18,004 nt of DNA from JAVMKJ01 sp031732855 (lineage in GTDB: Bacteria > Pseudomonadota > Gammaproteobacteria > Competibacterales > Competibacteraceae). The position numbers and the translations under genes are program-made. The DNA is taken from positions 1-18,004 of the forward strand of contig JAVMKJ010000132.1 of assembly GCA_031732855.1 (NCBI GenBank), written 5' to 3'. Of the stretch, positions 1 to 8,683 are shown piece after piece (positions within the stretch are counted from its first letter, which is position 1; every line of letters begins with the position of its first letter). The notes beneath the pieces were generated by a model. It ran no database searches and was not told where the DNA came from. It saw nothing but the letters and a program-made list of their open reading frames with translations.

Positions 1-47
1 TCGATTTTATTCTATCCGCACTAAAAAAGTAAAATATATTGGTAATT
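1..47. other. AT-rich junction cutting the helicase gene
   Basis: This short stretch is far richer in A and T than the helicase gene that runs into it. The helicase frame reads sensibly up to about residue 830 (Asp-Tyr-Thr, position 48). It then continues as a hydrophobic tail, NYQYILLF, to a stop at 21-23. I see this as the likely edge of an insertion, deletion or rearrangement whose other side lies outside the window. No terminal inverted repeat or target duplication can be judged from so few bases. Confidence 0.45.
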
Positions 48-2537
48 GGTATAATCAACTGCCACTTGCAGTAACGCCCGCCATTCTTCCGGTTTGACAC
101 CGTGCTGTTGCATGACCGCCGGCGGGTTGGCCTGCTCGAACGCTGGATAGCGCAGTTGAACCAGCCCCAAACCTTCCAGCGAGAACTGCCGTTTGGGACG
201 CAGGAAGAATTCCCGCAATAGGCACAACCTGACCAACAGCCGGTCTGACAATAGACCAAAGGTCAGTTCCTTGAGCGCCGGCAACAGCCAGCGATGGAAG
301 TCGTCGGAGCCAAGCAGCTTGTTCTCGGCTTCTTCCCAAGTCAGCCGACCAAAAGGTGGCGCTTGTAGTTGCGCTAATTCTTGACGTTTTTTCCGTAATT
401 CACTGGCAATTGAAGGACTGGTATGAGCGACTTTATCGAGCGCTGCTATGAGTTTTTCGATTTCTTCGATTTTGGATCGCTCGGTTGGCTGGGCGCTGGC
501 GATCAGGGAGTGATAAAGCAGACTCCGCACATAATCGCGTTCGCTTTCCTGCTGCAATTTGGCGGCAAAGCGGGCGGTGCCTTGGCGGCTGTCGGTGAAA
601 GTGATCAACCGCCGCCCATCAAGCGGGCGGGGTTCCTGTCCTTCGGTCAACGACGGCATGGCTTCCAGCAGGGTCGGAATCGCCGTGCCCAACAGGAATG
701 GCGCTCCGATCCGAACAGGTCGGAACAGCGTTCGCTCGCGCTCTTTATCTCCGCAAACCGCGCACTCCAAGCCCTTTTCGCCAGGGAAACGCAGATGCAC
801 GGGAATACCGGTCGGCCCTGTCGAGTCGAGTCGCCCGTCCGCCGCCAGCCTCCAATGTCGCTGCGTGGCGTGGTCGACTCGGGTCAACAGTCGCGGTTGT
901 TGCATCGTTGGCGCGCCGAGCGTCGCGGCATTTTCCTCGCCCTCGTCATCGGTTATGGGTTCCAGTTCCTGCTGAAACTCGTCCTCATTCAAATCGTATT
1001 CACGCGGAACCAGCCAGTCGTGGCCGTTCTCGTGCTTTTCCGCGGCAGCCAGGTATTCCGCCCCGCATTCTCCACATTGCACCAGTTCAAAAACGGGATT
1101 TCCGCAATGCCGACAATGCTCCCGCCGCTCCAAAAACACCGCGCCGAACGGCCAGCCCGGCTGATCCAGCACCGTGCCCGTCCGCCCGGAACAGGCGCTG
1201 TTGGCGCAAGCCCACAAGCCACTGACGGTGCGCTGGAACAGGTGGCCGCGCAATGGCAGGAACGGTTCGTCCTGATCGTTCACCGCCTGGGTGCAGAGGT
1301 CCAGCCATTGCAGAGTCTCGCGCCGCGCCGGGGCATCGGCGCGGCCTTTCAGAATTTCGGCAAGCTGACTCAACAGGCTGGGCTGTGTGACCAGTCGGGC
1401 GCGCAACTCGCGCATCCGCCCGTCGCTCGCCAGAGCCAGGAAACGCTCCTGTGGGGATCGCGCACGCAACGTTTCCAGCGCGGGGTGAGGCAGATTGCTG
1501 TCGAGCAATGATTCCGGCAAGGCGGGTATTTCTCGCTGGCCTTCAATGACCTGCACGCGATCCGCCGACACGCCAGCCACATCGGCCAGAAATTCAGCCA
1601 GATGGTGGCGGGATGCTGCGCTGGCGTCGCCGAGCGTGGCTGATGTGGCGATAAAGCGCACATCGCCGGGGCGGCAGCCAAAGGTATGTAAAACCCGCCG
1701 CAACAACAGGGTCAATTCCGCCGCCTGGGAACCGACGTAGGTATGCGCCTCGTCGATAACAATCCAGCGCAACTGGCCCTGGGATTGTTCGATGATGGGC
1801 CGGTCTTCGTTGCGCACCAGCAGGTATTCCAGCATGGTCGCATTGGTCACCAGCAACGGCGGCGGATTAGCCCGCAGGGTGCGGCGGTCGGCAACCTCGC
1901 ATTGCCATTCATTCCTGACTGGCGTTTCGGGCGTGTCCCCGTTGTAGAGGCAGAAACGGATGCCGCCATCGAACGGCTCTGACCAGGCGACCAGCCGATC
2001 CTTCTGGCTTTTGATCAGTGCATTGAGCGGATAGAGAAACAACGCCCGCACCCCGGTCAGCGGCGCGTTCTGGCGCTGTTCGAGTTCCGCCGCCAGATCG
2101 TTGAGAATCGGGATCAGGAAACATTCGGTTTTGCCAGAGCCGGTGCCACTGGTGACCAATACCGAACGTGGCGGCTGACCCTGAATCAGGGCTTGCCAGG
2201 CTTCCAACTGATGACGGTACGGCCGCCGCCGGGCGGGAAAACTGTAGTCCTCGTTTAACCCTGCTCTCTGCGGGTCGCGTAAGGCGTGCACCAGACTGGG
2301 ATGCAGCAATTTCCCTTCCAGGCCGCCCAAGGTTCGCTCCGCCGGTTGCCAGCCGAAGCTGGCCTCGAAAACCGGATCGGCCAAGAATGCGCCCGGCGTT
2401 CCCGCCTCCCGATCAAACAGCGTGCGCAGATACTCGCGCAGGGCATCGTTGCGGAAACCGCACAAGCCCAAGACCGCGCGGGTGGCGCGGCGGCCCAGTT
2501 GTTCGACCAGCGTGTTGTAAAATTGCGTGCGCTCCAT
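21..2537 (-). CDS. druE-like: Truncated DEAH-box helicase, DruE-like (Druantia type III)
   Basis: This is the N-terminal half of a large superfamily 2 helicase of the LHR/DUF1998 group. Visible motifs are a Q-like element YRHQ (residues 107-110), Walker A GTGSGKT (131-137), TNATMLEYLL (231-240), the DEAH box (262-265) and SAT (299-301). Possible zinc ligands are C444, C449, C475/C478, C488/C491 and C592/C595. The sequence LITFTDSRQGTARF (644-657) opens the second RecA-like lobe, as in other DUF1998 helicases. The late motifs with the arginine finger and the C-terminal domain are absent. Full-length DruE proteins are, as I recall, about 1800-2100 aa, so more than half is missing. The ATG lies 3 nt after the stop of the 1133-aa gene, implying translational coupling. 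If it is not DruE, it belongs to a related defence-island DUF1998 helicase. The protein is probably not functional as it stands. Confidence 0.7.
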   Translation of the reverse strand: MERTQFYNTLVEQLGRRATRAVLGLCGFRNDALREYLRTLFDREAGTPGAFLADPVFEASFGWQPAERTLGGLEGKLLHPSLVHALRDPQRAGLNEDYSFPARRRPYRHQLEAWQALIQGQPPRSVLVTSGTGSGKTECFLIPILNDLAAELEQRQNAPLTGVRALFLYPLNALIKSQKDRLVAWSEPFDGGIRFCLYNGDTPETPVRNEWQCEVADRRTLRANPPPLLVTNATMLEYLLVRNEDRPIIEQSQGQLRWIVIDEAHTYVGSQAAELTLLLRRVLHTFGCRPGDVRFIATSATLGDASAASRHHLAEFLADVAGVSADRVQVIEGQREIPALPESLLDSNLPHPALETLRARSPQERFLALASDGRMRELRARLVTQPSLLSQLAEILKGRADAPARRETLQWLDLCTQAVNDQDEPFLPLRGHLFQRTVSGLWACANSACSGRTGTVLDQPGWPFGAVFLERREHCRHCGNPVFELVQCGECGAEYLAAAEKHENGHDWLVPREYDLNEDEFQQELEPITDDEGEENAATLGAPTMQQPRLLTRVDHATQRHWRLAADGRLDSTGPTGIPVHLRFPGEKGLECAVCGDKERERTLFRPVRIGAPFLLGTAIPTLLEAMPSLTEGQEPRPLDGRRLITFTDSRQGTARFAAKLQQESERDYVRSLLYHSLIASAQPTERSKIEEIEKLIAALDKVAHTSPSIASELRKKRQELAQLQAPPFGRLTWEEAENKLLGSDDFHRWLLPALKELTFGLLSDRLLVRLCLLREFFLRPKRQFSLEGLGLVQLRYPAFEQANPPAVMQQHGVKPEEWRALLQVAVDYTNYQYILLF

Positions 2538-2540
2538 GAT

Positions 2541-5500
2541 TCAGGCTTCCAGCGGTCGTTGCGCCAACCCCAGCGTCAAGGCGATGGCATGGACATTATC
2601 AAACCACTCCCGGTCGAAGGCGCGTAGCAGGCGCAGCTCGTAGATCAATCGCTCGCTGGGAGTGATACCGTTCAGGCTCAGATGGACGGCAACGAAGGGT
2701 GCACACCGCACCGGCCGGTAGAAGGGTTCAAGATGGCGATAACGGTATTTCTTCATCCAGGAATCCATCCGGCCCATCCAGCCGGTGATTTCATCGCTCT
2801 CCGGCCATTTTTCTTCTACGTCATGGCGTCCCATCAGTTCCCGCTCCAGCGGTTCGATCTGCTGCTCCACAACTTGGCTTGAGCACCGCGCCAAAGTCAG
2901 TTCGCTTTTGGGTAGCGGTTGGTTGGGAAACAGCCGTTCCTGGAGCCAGTCGCATAGCGGTCCCCAATAAGAGCGACGAGCGCTGGCGCGTTCGCGGAAA
3001 CTCTGGAACAGTTCAAAAACAAACTTGCTGTCTGTGCCCACCTCGGCCAGCGTGACCTCAAGCCCGCTAAAATAGGTAGTTGCCGCCTCCCGCCAGTCGT
3101 TGACCGCCAGCAAAGTCCATAAGAACGGCATTTGCCGAGAGAGCGACCAAACTGGCTCGAAGGTTTCATCATTGGCCTTGAATAAGGCGAGCGCCAACGT
3201 GCGGGGATAAGTCGGCAAGCGGCGCAACACATCCAGCGAACTGGGCGGGAATTCCCGCGCCAAGCGCACGTAGTCGAACAGCAACGGCCAGTCGGGATGA
3301 TCGGAATTTTGTCCCAGTTCTGCGAGCAGAGCGTTTAATCGCTGTTCCCGTTGATCGCGGTCGGCTTCCCGAATGGCGCCAGCCAGTGAGAGATCAGCGT
3401 CTTCGGCGGGTGGATCCTCCTTCGTGGCGGCAACCCACAGCAAGGGCCGAAACCGCGCCCAGTCGCCATCGTGCCCCACAATCCACCATGGCCCGGCTTC
3501 CAGATCGGCGGGAATGTCCCAGCAGGCAGTTTGGCTGGGGCTGGTGTATAAAATTACTGGCGGCTCCGCTGGCGCCCACAGTCGGATCATTTCCAGCCGG
3601 ACGCGCGTTTCCCAGGCTGAGCCGAGGCGGGCCAGAACGGGTTCGGGAATGCGCGCCTGTCCCGCCGCCTTGTCAGGTTCGAGCAGGGCATCGAAGCGAG
3701 TGACCCGTATCAAGGCCAGGCGCTGGTTCTGCGTGGTCTCGATCACCAGCCGTACCTGGGCTTCCAGATCATGGCTGCTGGCCAGCAGCGAGGCAATGCG
3801 GTCCTGCCAGGGAAACAAGGCTATTTCCATCCAGCCCTGGTCGAGTGGCGGCAAGCGGTCGTGAAAACGTTGGCAAAAGCGTGGCCCAGGTCCGTTTTCA
3901 TGCGCGATCAGTTCACCCTCCAGCCAGAAGCGCTGACCGCCCATCGGATCCTGCACCACGAGATGCAGTCCACCCAGTCGATCTAGAGGAATCCGGTCAT
4001 CATTGGGCAGGGGTCGCCCGGTCTGCTGGAAAAATGCACCGCGCTGGGGATAGGGCAAATCCAGCGTGATCGGTTCCGAACCCGACCAATGCAATAGCAG
4101 GCTGAGCGGCGACGGTAGAGCGCCCGGTGTGGACGGACAGACTATCCGCGCCTGCTCGGTCGTGGCGTTCAGGGAAATGCCAGCGGGGCTGTCCGGGCCG
4201 ATTTGCACCCGCGCCCCGGCCAGTCCATTCAAGCGCATGACGCCAGCCTGATTGCCAGTCCCGATATCGGCCTCGATGCGAAAATCGTGGGGCGCCACAT
4301 CGATCTCCCGCCGGCAGCGCTCCGCACCGCTGGCGTCAATCAGCCGCACCCAGACCCGACCCCGCGCCGCCTCGTGGATTTCCCTCCAGGGGGAACTGTC
4401 GCCGACCGGCCGCCACTGAATACGCCCCACCGACGGCTGTCGCCGACCTTCCCGATCCAGCGCCTGAATGCGTGGCAGACCGCGATACAACCGACGTTGT
4501 TGAAGCGATTGCGGGACGAGATCACCGCTGACGAAAAAACTTTCCTCGGACTCGACCTCCGCGCGACAGGTCATGCGATAGCGATCCTGCTGCACCGTGA
4601 GGAAATCCACTTCACCGCTGATCCGATAGACCGTGCGGCCGAGTTCGGCGACGATTCCCACACGCTCGCAAGCACCATTCACCACCTGTGGGGCCAGTTC
4701 CGGCGCCACCGCCACCCAGGCGGATTCCGCGCGGGTCCGAGCCGAACCTTCGGTCAGCCATTCCCGCTCTTCGGTTGCGTCCCGTCCGACAAACACCCAA
4801 GGGGAAGCACCCCATGATTCGCTGCCCCGGACCGACAACGGATGGTCCTGTTGACCATCATGCAGACTCAGCCGGTGCGGCCGCTCGACCGCCGCGCCGG
4901 CGAGCACCAATCCGCCGCGCCGCAGCCATTCCCGGCGATAGCGCGCGGACGGCCCCGCGCCCTCGGCCAGCGTCAGCCACGCAACGGCTTCCATTCCGGC
5001 GGGCGCGTGCAACAAGAGTCGCCAGCGTGGACGATTCGCGTCGGATGCGCCGATCCATTCCACGATCTGATGAGCGGTCGGCCGTTCGGGGAATTCCAGA
5101 CGCTTCTCCACGATCCAGCCGGTATTGGTTTCGCGCAGCCGTCCTCGCCAGCGCGGGCGAGCGCCAGACTCGCGGTTCAGTTCTCCCAAGCGGCGCACCA
5201 GGCCATTCAACAGCGTCTCAGCGAGCTGATCGTCCAACCGCAACGGAAAATCCCGGCGCCAATCAGACACTTGTTGATCAAGGGTCGCAATGGGATCAGT
5301 AGATTCTCCGATCCGGGATTGCAGCTCGCCGATTTTGGCAATGAGGGTGGCAGCGAGGTGAAACACTGGCTCCTGGCGTAGACTGAGGGGCAAGAGGGGG
5401 GCCTGTCGCCGGGCGATGGTCTCGGCAATCTGCTCGCCGCCTTGGCCGGACCGGTAATAGCCTTCCAGGACGGTACGGAAAAATTGTGTTAGATGTGTAT

Positions 5501-5942
5501 TCTCCCGTTGCAGCAACCGCAGTGGCAATCCGCCCTCACAGGCAATCGTCATCAAAAAAAGGTGGCCGCCGCCAGCGTTGCGCAGCAAGGGGCGTCGCCA
5601 CCATTGCAAGCCTTTTTCTACCCACTCCGTAATTTGCGGATGGGAAGGGGTGTCCATGTTGAGTGGTCTGAAGATGGTCTCCCAGGCCCAGGGGCCTTCG
5701 GTATGTTCCCGGCGGAAGGTTTCAGCGGCATACAGACAGAAGATCGGAGCAAAGCGGGGGGCCAACCTGCCCTGTGCATCCAAGAGGATGATTTGATGGA
5801 AATGGTCCCGTAAATCCGTGTAGGTGGTGTCGCTCATTTTGTACGCATACAGCGGACGACCATCGGGCGAGGTCTGGCGGGTGTGGGCAAAGAGAAATTT
5901 TGTAAGCCAATTTCTGTTTGTGTTGCCGTGCATGTCAATCAT
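2541..5942 (-). CDS. druH-like: Large domain-less defence protein, DruH-like (STY4851/ECs_5259 type)
   Basis: This is a 1133-aa soluble protein with no signal peptide, no obvious membrane segment and no catalytic motif I recognise. It is rich in Trp, Arg and Leu, and its middle third has the look of beta-rich repeated domains. Its size and its position directly upstream of a DUF1998-type helicase match the family NCBI names STY4851/ECs_5259, which I equate from memory with DruH of Druantia type III. The start at 5942 is supported by an AAAAAAGG ribosome-binding site ending 9 nt upstream. A second ATG three codons later (5933) is possible. The frame is intact throughout, unlike the helicase partner. 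The role of DruH in antiphage defence is not known from sequence, and the assignment rests mainly on context. Confidence 0.55.
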   Translation of the reverse strand: MIDMHGNTNRNWLTKFLFAHTRQTSPDGRPLYAYKMSDTTYTDLRDHFHQIILLDAQGRLAPRFAPIFCLYAAETFRREHTEGPWAWETIFRPLNMDTPSHPQITEWVEKGLQWWRRPLLRNAGGGHLFLMTIACEGGLPLRLLQRENTHLTQFFRTVLEGYYRSGQGGEQIAETIARRQAPLLPLSLRQEPVFHLAATLIAKIGELQSRIGESTDPIATLDQQVSDWRRDFPLRLDDQLAETLLNGLVRRLGELNRESGARPRWRGRLRETNTGWIVEKRLEFPERPTAHQIVEWIGASDANRPRWRLLLHAPAGMEAVAWLTLAEGAGPSARYRREWLRRGGLVLAGAAVERPHRLSLHDGQQDHPLSVRGSESWGASPWVFVGRDATEEREWLTEGSARTRAESAWVAVAPELAPQVVNGACERVGIVAELGRTVYRISGEVDFLTVQQDRYRMTCRAEVESEESFFVSGDLVPQSLQQRRLYRGLPRIQALDREGRRQPSVGRIQWRPVGDSSPWREIHEAARGRVWVRLIDASGAERCRREIDVAPHDFRIEADIGTGNQAGVMRLNGLAGARVQIGPDSPAGISLNATTEQARIVCPSTPGALPSPLSLLLHWSGSEPITLDLPYPQRGAFFQQTGRPLPNDDRIPLDRLGGLHLVVQDPMGGQRFWLEGELIAHENGPGPRFCQRFHDRLPPLDQGWMEIALFPWQDRIASLLASSHDLEAQVRLVIETTQNQRLALIRVTRFDALLEPDKAAGQARIPEPVLARLGSAWETRVRLEMIRLWAPAEPPVILYTSPSQTACWDIPADLEAGPWWIVGHDGDWARFRPLLWVAATKEDPPAEDADLSLAGAIREADRDQREQRLNALLAELGQNSDHPDWPLLFDYVRLAREFPPSSLDVLRRLPTYPRTLALALFKANDETFEPVWSLSRQMPFLWTLLAVNDWREAATTYFSGLEVTLAEVGTDSKFVFELFQSFRERASARRSYWGPLCDWLQERLFPNQPLPKSELTLARCSSQVVEQQIEPLERELMGRHDVEEKWPESDEITGWMGRMDSWMKKYRYRHLEPFYRPVRCAPFVAVHLSLNGITPSERLIYELRLLRAFDREWFDNVHAIALTLGLAQRPLEA

Positions 5943-6122
5943 GACAAAAGACCTTTTTTAATTTGTATATATTCCGAAAAATGTAGCAGAAAAATGAAAC
6001 AATATGGATAGAGTGACATTTGAAAGGTGGATTTTACCAGCAGGGCAGCAAAAACGATGGTGTTATTGTTTAACTGACAACTACTTGTCTGTTTATTGCC
6101 CAGTTTGCGGGAGTCTCCCTTG
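5943..6122. promoter_or_regulatory. AT-rich divergent intergenic region between defence module and tgpA
   Basis: This 180-bp spacer is much richer in A and T than the flanking genes and must hold the promoters of both divergent units. On the minus strand a TATATA sequence (about 5965-5970) could be a -10 box for the defence genes, but no good -35 is visible. On the plus strand ACTGACAA and TTGTCTGT (6073-6080 and 6085-6092) form a near-perfect inverted repeat with a 4-nt gap, which may be an operator. The tgpA ribosome-binding site GGGAG lies at about 6109-6113. Confidence 0.35.
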
Positions 6123-8126
6123 ATGAAATTCTGGAAGCGTCGGCGTTCCCCTCATGCCCCGCTCTCTTCCAAACGACCCGAAGAACCGTTGACCCCGCTG
6201 GCGCTGGCCTGGCTCCTGGTCACGCTGGCGTTGGCGGTGGCGCCGCACGCCGCCGAACTCCCGCTCTGGCTCGCGGCGCTGTTCGCCGCCATCGCCGGCT
6301 GGCGCTGGTTCATCGCGGCCCGCGACAAACCCCTGCCGCCCCGCTGGCTGCTGCTGGTCGTGGCGATGGTGGCCGGCGCCGGCGTGCTGATCGACTTCCG
6401 AACGCTGTTTGGCCGCGACGCCGGCGTGGCGCTGCTGACCGCCATGACCGCCTGCAAGCTGCTGGAAACGCGCGGCCTGCGGGATGGGGTAGTGCTGGTG
6501 TTTCTGGGCTACCTGCTGGTGATGAGCAATTTGCTCTACAGCCAGGAAATCCTGATGGTCGCCTGGCTGTGCGTGGTGGTGCTGGTCATGCTGGCGGCTC
6601 AGGTGATGATCCACCGCCAGCACGCCGGGCTGACGGCGCTCGCGCCGTTGTGGCTGGCTGGTCGGATGGTCTTGCAGGCCGTTCCGGTGATGCTGGTTTT
6701 GTTCGTCCTGTTCCCGCGCATTCCCGGACCGCTGTGGGGGCTGCCCAAGGACGCTTACGAGGGTCGGACCGGGCTGTCCGAGGAGATGATGCCGGGCACG
6801 GTCAGCCAACTGACCAAGTCCGGCGCAGTGGCGTTCCGGGTCCGATTTGCCGGTGACCTTCCGCCGCAGTCCCAGCTTTACTGGCGCGGCCCGGTCCTGT
6901 GGAATTTCGACGGCCGCCGCTGGACCCGCGCCGATGAGTTGCCGGCCAGGACGCCGGTACCCTTCGCAGCGGAGGGAGCGGCGCTGGAGTATTCGGTCAT
7001 CATGGAGCCGAGCAACCGCCGCTGGCTGCTCGCCCTGGATTTGCCCGCCAGTCTGCCGGCGCGCGCCGGCATGACTCGGTCGTTTCAGGTGCTGCGCGAC
7101 CAGCCGGTCAACGAGGTGTACCGCTACGAGATGCGATCCTACCCGAGGTATCGAACAGGCGAACTGACCTCAGTGGAACGCAACCGCGCCCTGCGTCTGC
7201 CGGCCCGGGGCAATCCGCGCGCCCGCGCGCTGGCGGCTGGGTGGCGGGAGCGCGATCCCCAGCCGGAGGCGCTGGTGAACGCCGCCTTGACGCTGTTTCG
7301 GGAGCAGGCGTTCTATTACACGCTGACCCCGCCGTTACTGGGCAGCGACGGCGTGGACGATTTTCTGTTCCGGACCCGTCAGGGTTTTTGCGAACACTAC
7401 GCCAGCGCCTTCGTGTTTCTGATGCGGGCGGCCGAAGTACCCGCGCGGGTGGTGACCGGCTATCAGGGCGGGGAGCGCAACGAACTGGGCGATTATCTGA
7501 TCGTTCGCCAGTCCGATGCCCATGCCTGGGCCGAGGTCTGGCTGCCGGAGCGCGGCTGGGTCCGCGTGGACCCCACGGCGGCGGTGGCGCCCACGCGAGT
7601 TCAGGACGGACTGTATGCCGCCGTGGCCGACCCGCTGGAACTGCCGTTCATGGCGCGCAGGGGCGGGGGAGGGGAGTGGCTGCGACAACTGGCGTTGACC
7701 TGGGATTCGTTCAGCAATGCCTGGAACGAGTGGGTACTGGCCTATGGACCAGACCGGCAAAAGGAGTTTCTTTCGGGGCTCGGATTCGGGCCGGTGGACT
7801 GGGGCGAGATGACGGTGGCGATGACGGCGGTCCTGAGTGGTTTCGGTCTGCTCGTCGCCGGCCTGCGCTGGCGCAAGCGCTGGGTCTCCGATCCGGTGGC
7901 GCGAGCCTGGCTGCGGTTCTGCGCCCGGTTGGCCCGGCGCGGGCTGGCGCGCGGCGCGCGCGAGGGACCGCTGGCGTTCGCCGAACGGGTCGCGGCCAGC
8001 CGGCCGGAACTGGCGGGGCCGGCGCGGGAGATCGGTCGGCTCTACGCGGTGTTGCGCTATGGGCCGGCACCCTCGCCGGCGGACGTGCGCCAACTGCGGC
8101 GGCTGGTGCGGCGATTCCGGGCTTGA
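6123..8126 (+). CDS. tgpA: TgpA-like membrane transglutaminase (DUF3488 + transglutaminase core + DUF4129-like tail)
   Basis: This 667-aa inner-membrane protein begins with several hydrophobic helices (roughly residues 25-200, DUF3488). A large periplasmic part carries a transglutaminase-like triad: Cys423 in GFCEHYA, His467 in DAHAW and Asp483 in VDPT. One more membrane helix near residue 565 leads to a cytoplasmic C-terminal tail, as in DUF4129 proteins. TgpA of Pseudomonas aeruginosa has this layout and is needed for viability; its substrate is not settled. ATG at 6123 is preferred over TTG at 6096 because GGGAG sits 9 nt upstream. The family usually follows moxR and DUF58 genes, which are not seen here. 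The gene converges on the copper operon that ends at 8172. Confidence 0.9.
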   Translation: MKFWKRRRSPHAPLSSKRPEEPLTPLALAWLLVTLALAVAPHAAELPLWLAALFAAIAGWRWFIAARDKPLPPRWLLLVVAMVAGAGVLIDFRTLFGRDAGVALLTAMTACKLLETRGLRDGVVLVFLGYLLVMSNLLYSQEILMVAWLCVVVLVMLAAQVMIHRQHAGLTALAPLWLAGRMVLQAVPVMLVLFVLFPRIPGPLWGLPKDAYEGRTGLSEEMMPGTVSQLTKSGAVAFRVRFAGDLPPQSQLYWRGPVLWNFDGRRWTRADELPARTPVPFAAEGAALEYSVIMEPSNRRWLLALDLPASLPARAGMTRSFQVLRDQPVNEVYRYEMRSYPRYRTGELTSVERNRALRLPARGNPRARALAAGWRERDPQPEALVNAALTLFREQAFYYTLTPPLLGSDGVDDFLFRTRQGFCEHYASAFVFLMRAAEVPARVVTGYQGGERNELGDYLIVRQSDAHAWAEVWLPERGWVRVDPTAAVAPTRVQDGLYAAVADPLELPFMARRGGGGEWLRQLALTWDSFSNAWNEWVLAYGPDRQKEFLSGLGFGPVDWGEMTVAMTAVLSGFGLLVAGLRWRKRWVSDPVARAWLRFCARLARRGLARGAREGPLAFAERVAASRPELAGPAREIGRLYAVLRYGPAPSPADVRQLRRLVRRFRA

Positions 8127-8171
8127 GGGCTGGCGGGGAGTCTGGGGCGTTGGCTTTTCTATCCAGCCGGT

Positions 8172-8675
8172 TCAATAGATCGAACTTTTTGCGTTTTGCT
8201 GCACGAACATGTCCACGGTAATTTTCCCGGCGCGTTCGAACTGGATCTCCACTGGAAAGCGTTGCCCGTCTTGCAGCGGTTTTCTGAGCCCGATGAACAG
8301 GAGGTGCGGCCCGCCCGGCTCCAGCCGGATTTCCCGGCCGGCGGGGATGGCGATGCTCGCCGTCGAAAGCGATTCGAGCGCGCCGTTTTTCTTGATGGCA
8401 AGACGGGGTTCCACCCTGTCGGCTATTTCCGACGCGGCCGAAAGCAGTTTGTCGTCTCGGGCACCGTTGTTTCTCAGTACCAGATACCCGGTACCGGTCG
8501 TGGTGACGGCGTCGGTGGGCATGGCCCAAGGGTGCCCGATCGTGATGCCGCCCAGTCGATAGCCGTGGCCGGTGGCCAGGAGCGGCAAGCCCGCCAGCAC
8601 GACCGCGGCGAGCCATCGACCATGCCGATTCCGGTTCGCGTGAGACCGCTTGCCGGCGGTACGCGCTCGCGCCAT
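8172..8675 (-). CDS. PCu(A)C-fold periplasmic protein with degenerate copper site
   Basis: This 167-aa exported protein has a basic N-terminus, a hydrophobic stretch (21-34) and a PCu(A)C domain: GHPWAMP at 47-53, GTGYLVLRNNG at 61-71 and PGGPHLLFIGL at 120-130. The family binds Cu(I) through H-x10-M-x21-H-x-M. Here the aligned positions are Arg91, Ser102, His124 and Leu126, so only one of four ligands remains. The paralog at 13040-13522 has all four. The gene is last in the mbnP operon, 8 nt after the DUF4189 gene. ATG 8675 has no strong ribosome-binding site; GTG at 8696, overlapping the previous gene, is an alternative start. The longer upstream open frame has biased composition and overlaps DUF4189, so I rejected it. 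The fold may have been reused for another ligand or a structural role. Confidence 0.85.
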   Translation of the reverse strand: MARARTAGKRSHANRNRHGRWLAAVVLAGLPLLATGHGYRLGGITIGHPWAMPTDAVTTTGTGYLVLRNNGARDDKLLSAASEIADRVEPRLAIKKNGALESLSTASIAIPAGREIRLEPGGPHLLFIGLRKPLQDGQRFPVEIQFERAGKITVDMFVQQNAKSSIY

Positions 8676-8683
8676 GTGGTTTT

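Noticed and set aside
6093..6809. 238-aa minus-strand frame rich in His and Gln
   Set aside because: It is the reverse frame of tgpA membrane helices and has no plausible domain.
8127..8171. Terminator between convergent tgpA and the PCu(A)C-like gene
   Set aside because: GGCTGG and CCAGCC are too far apart and no T-tract follows a stable stem.
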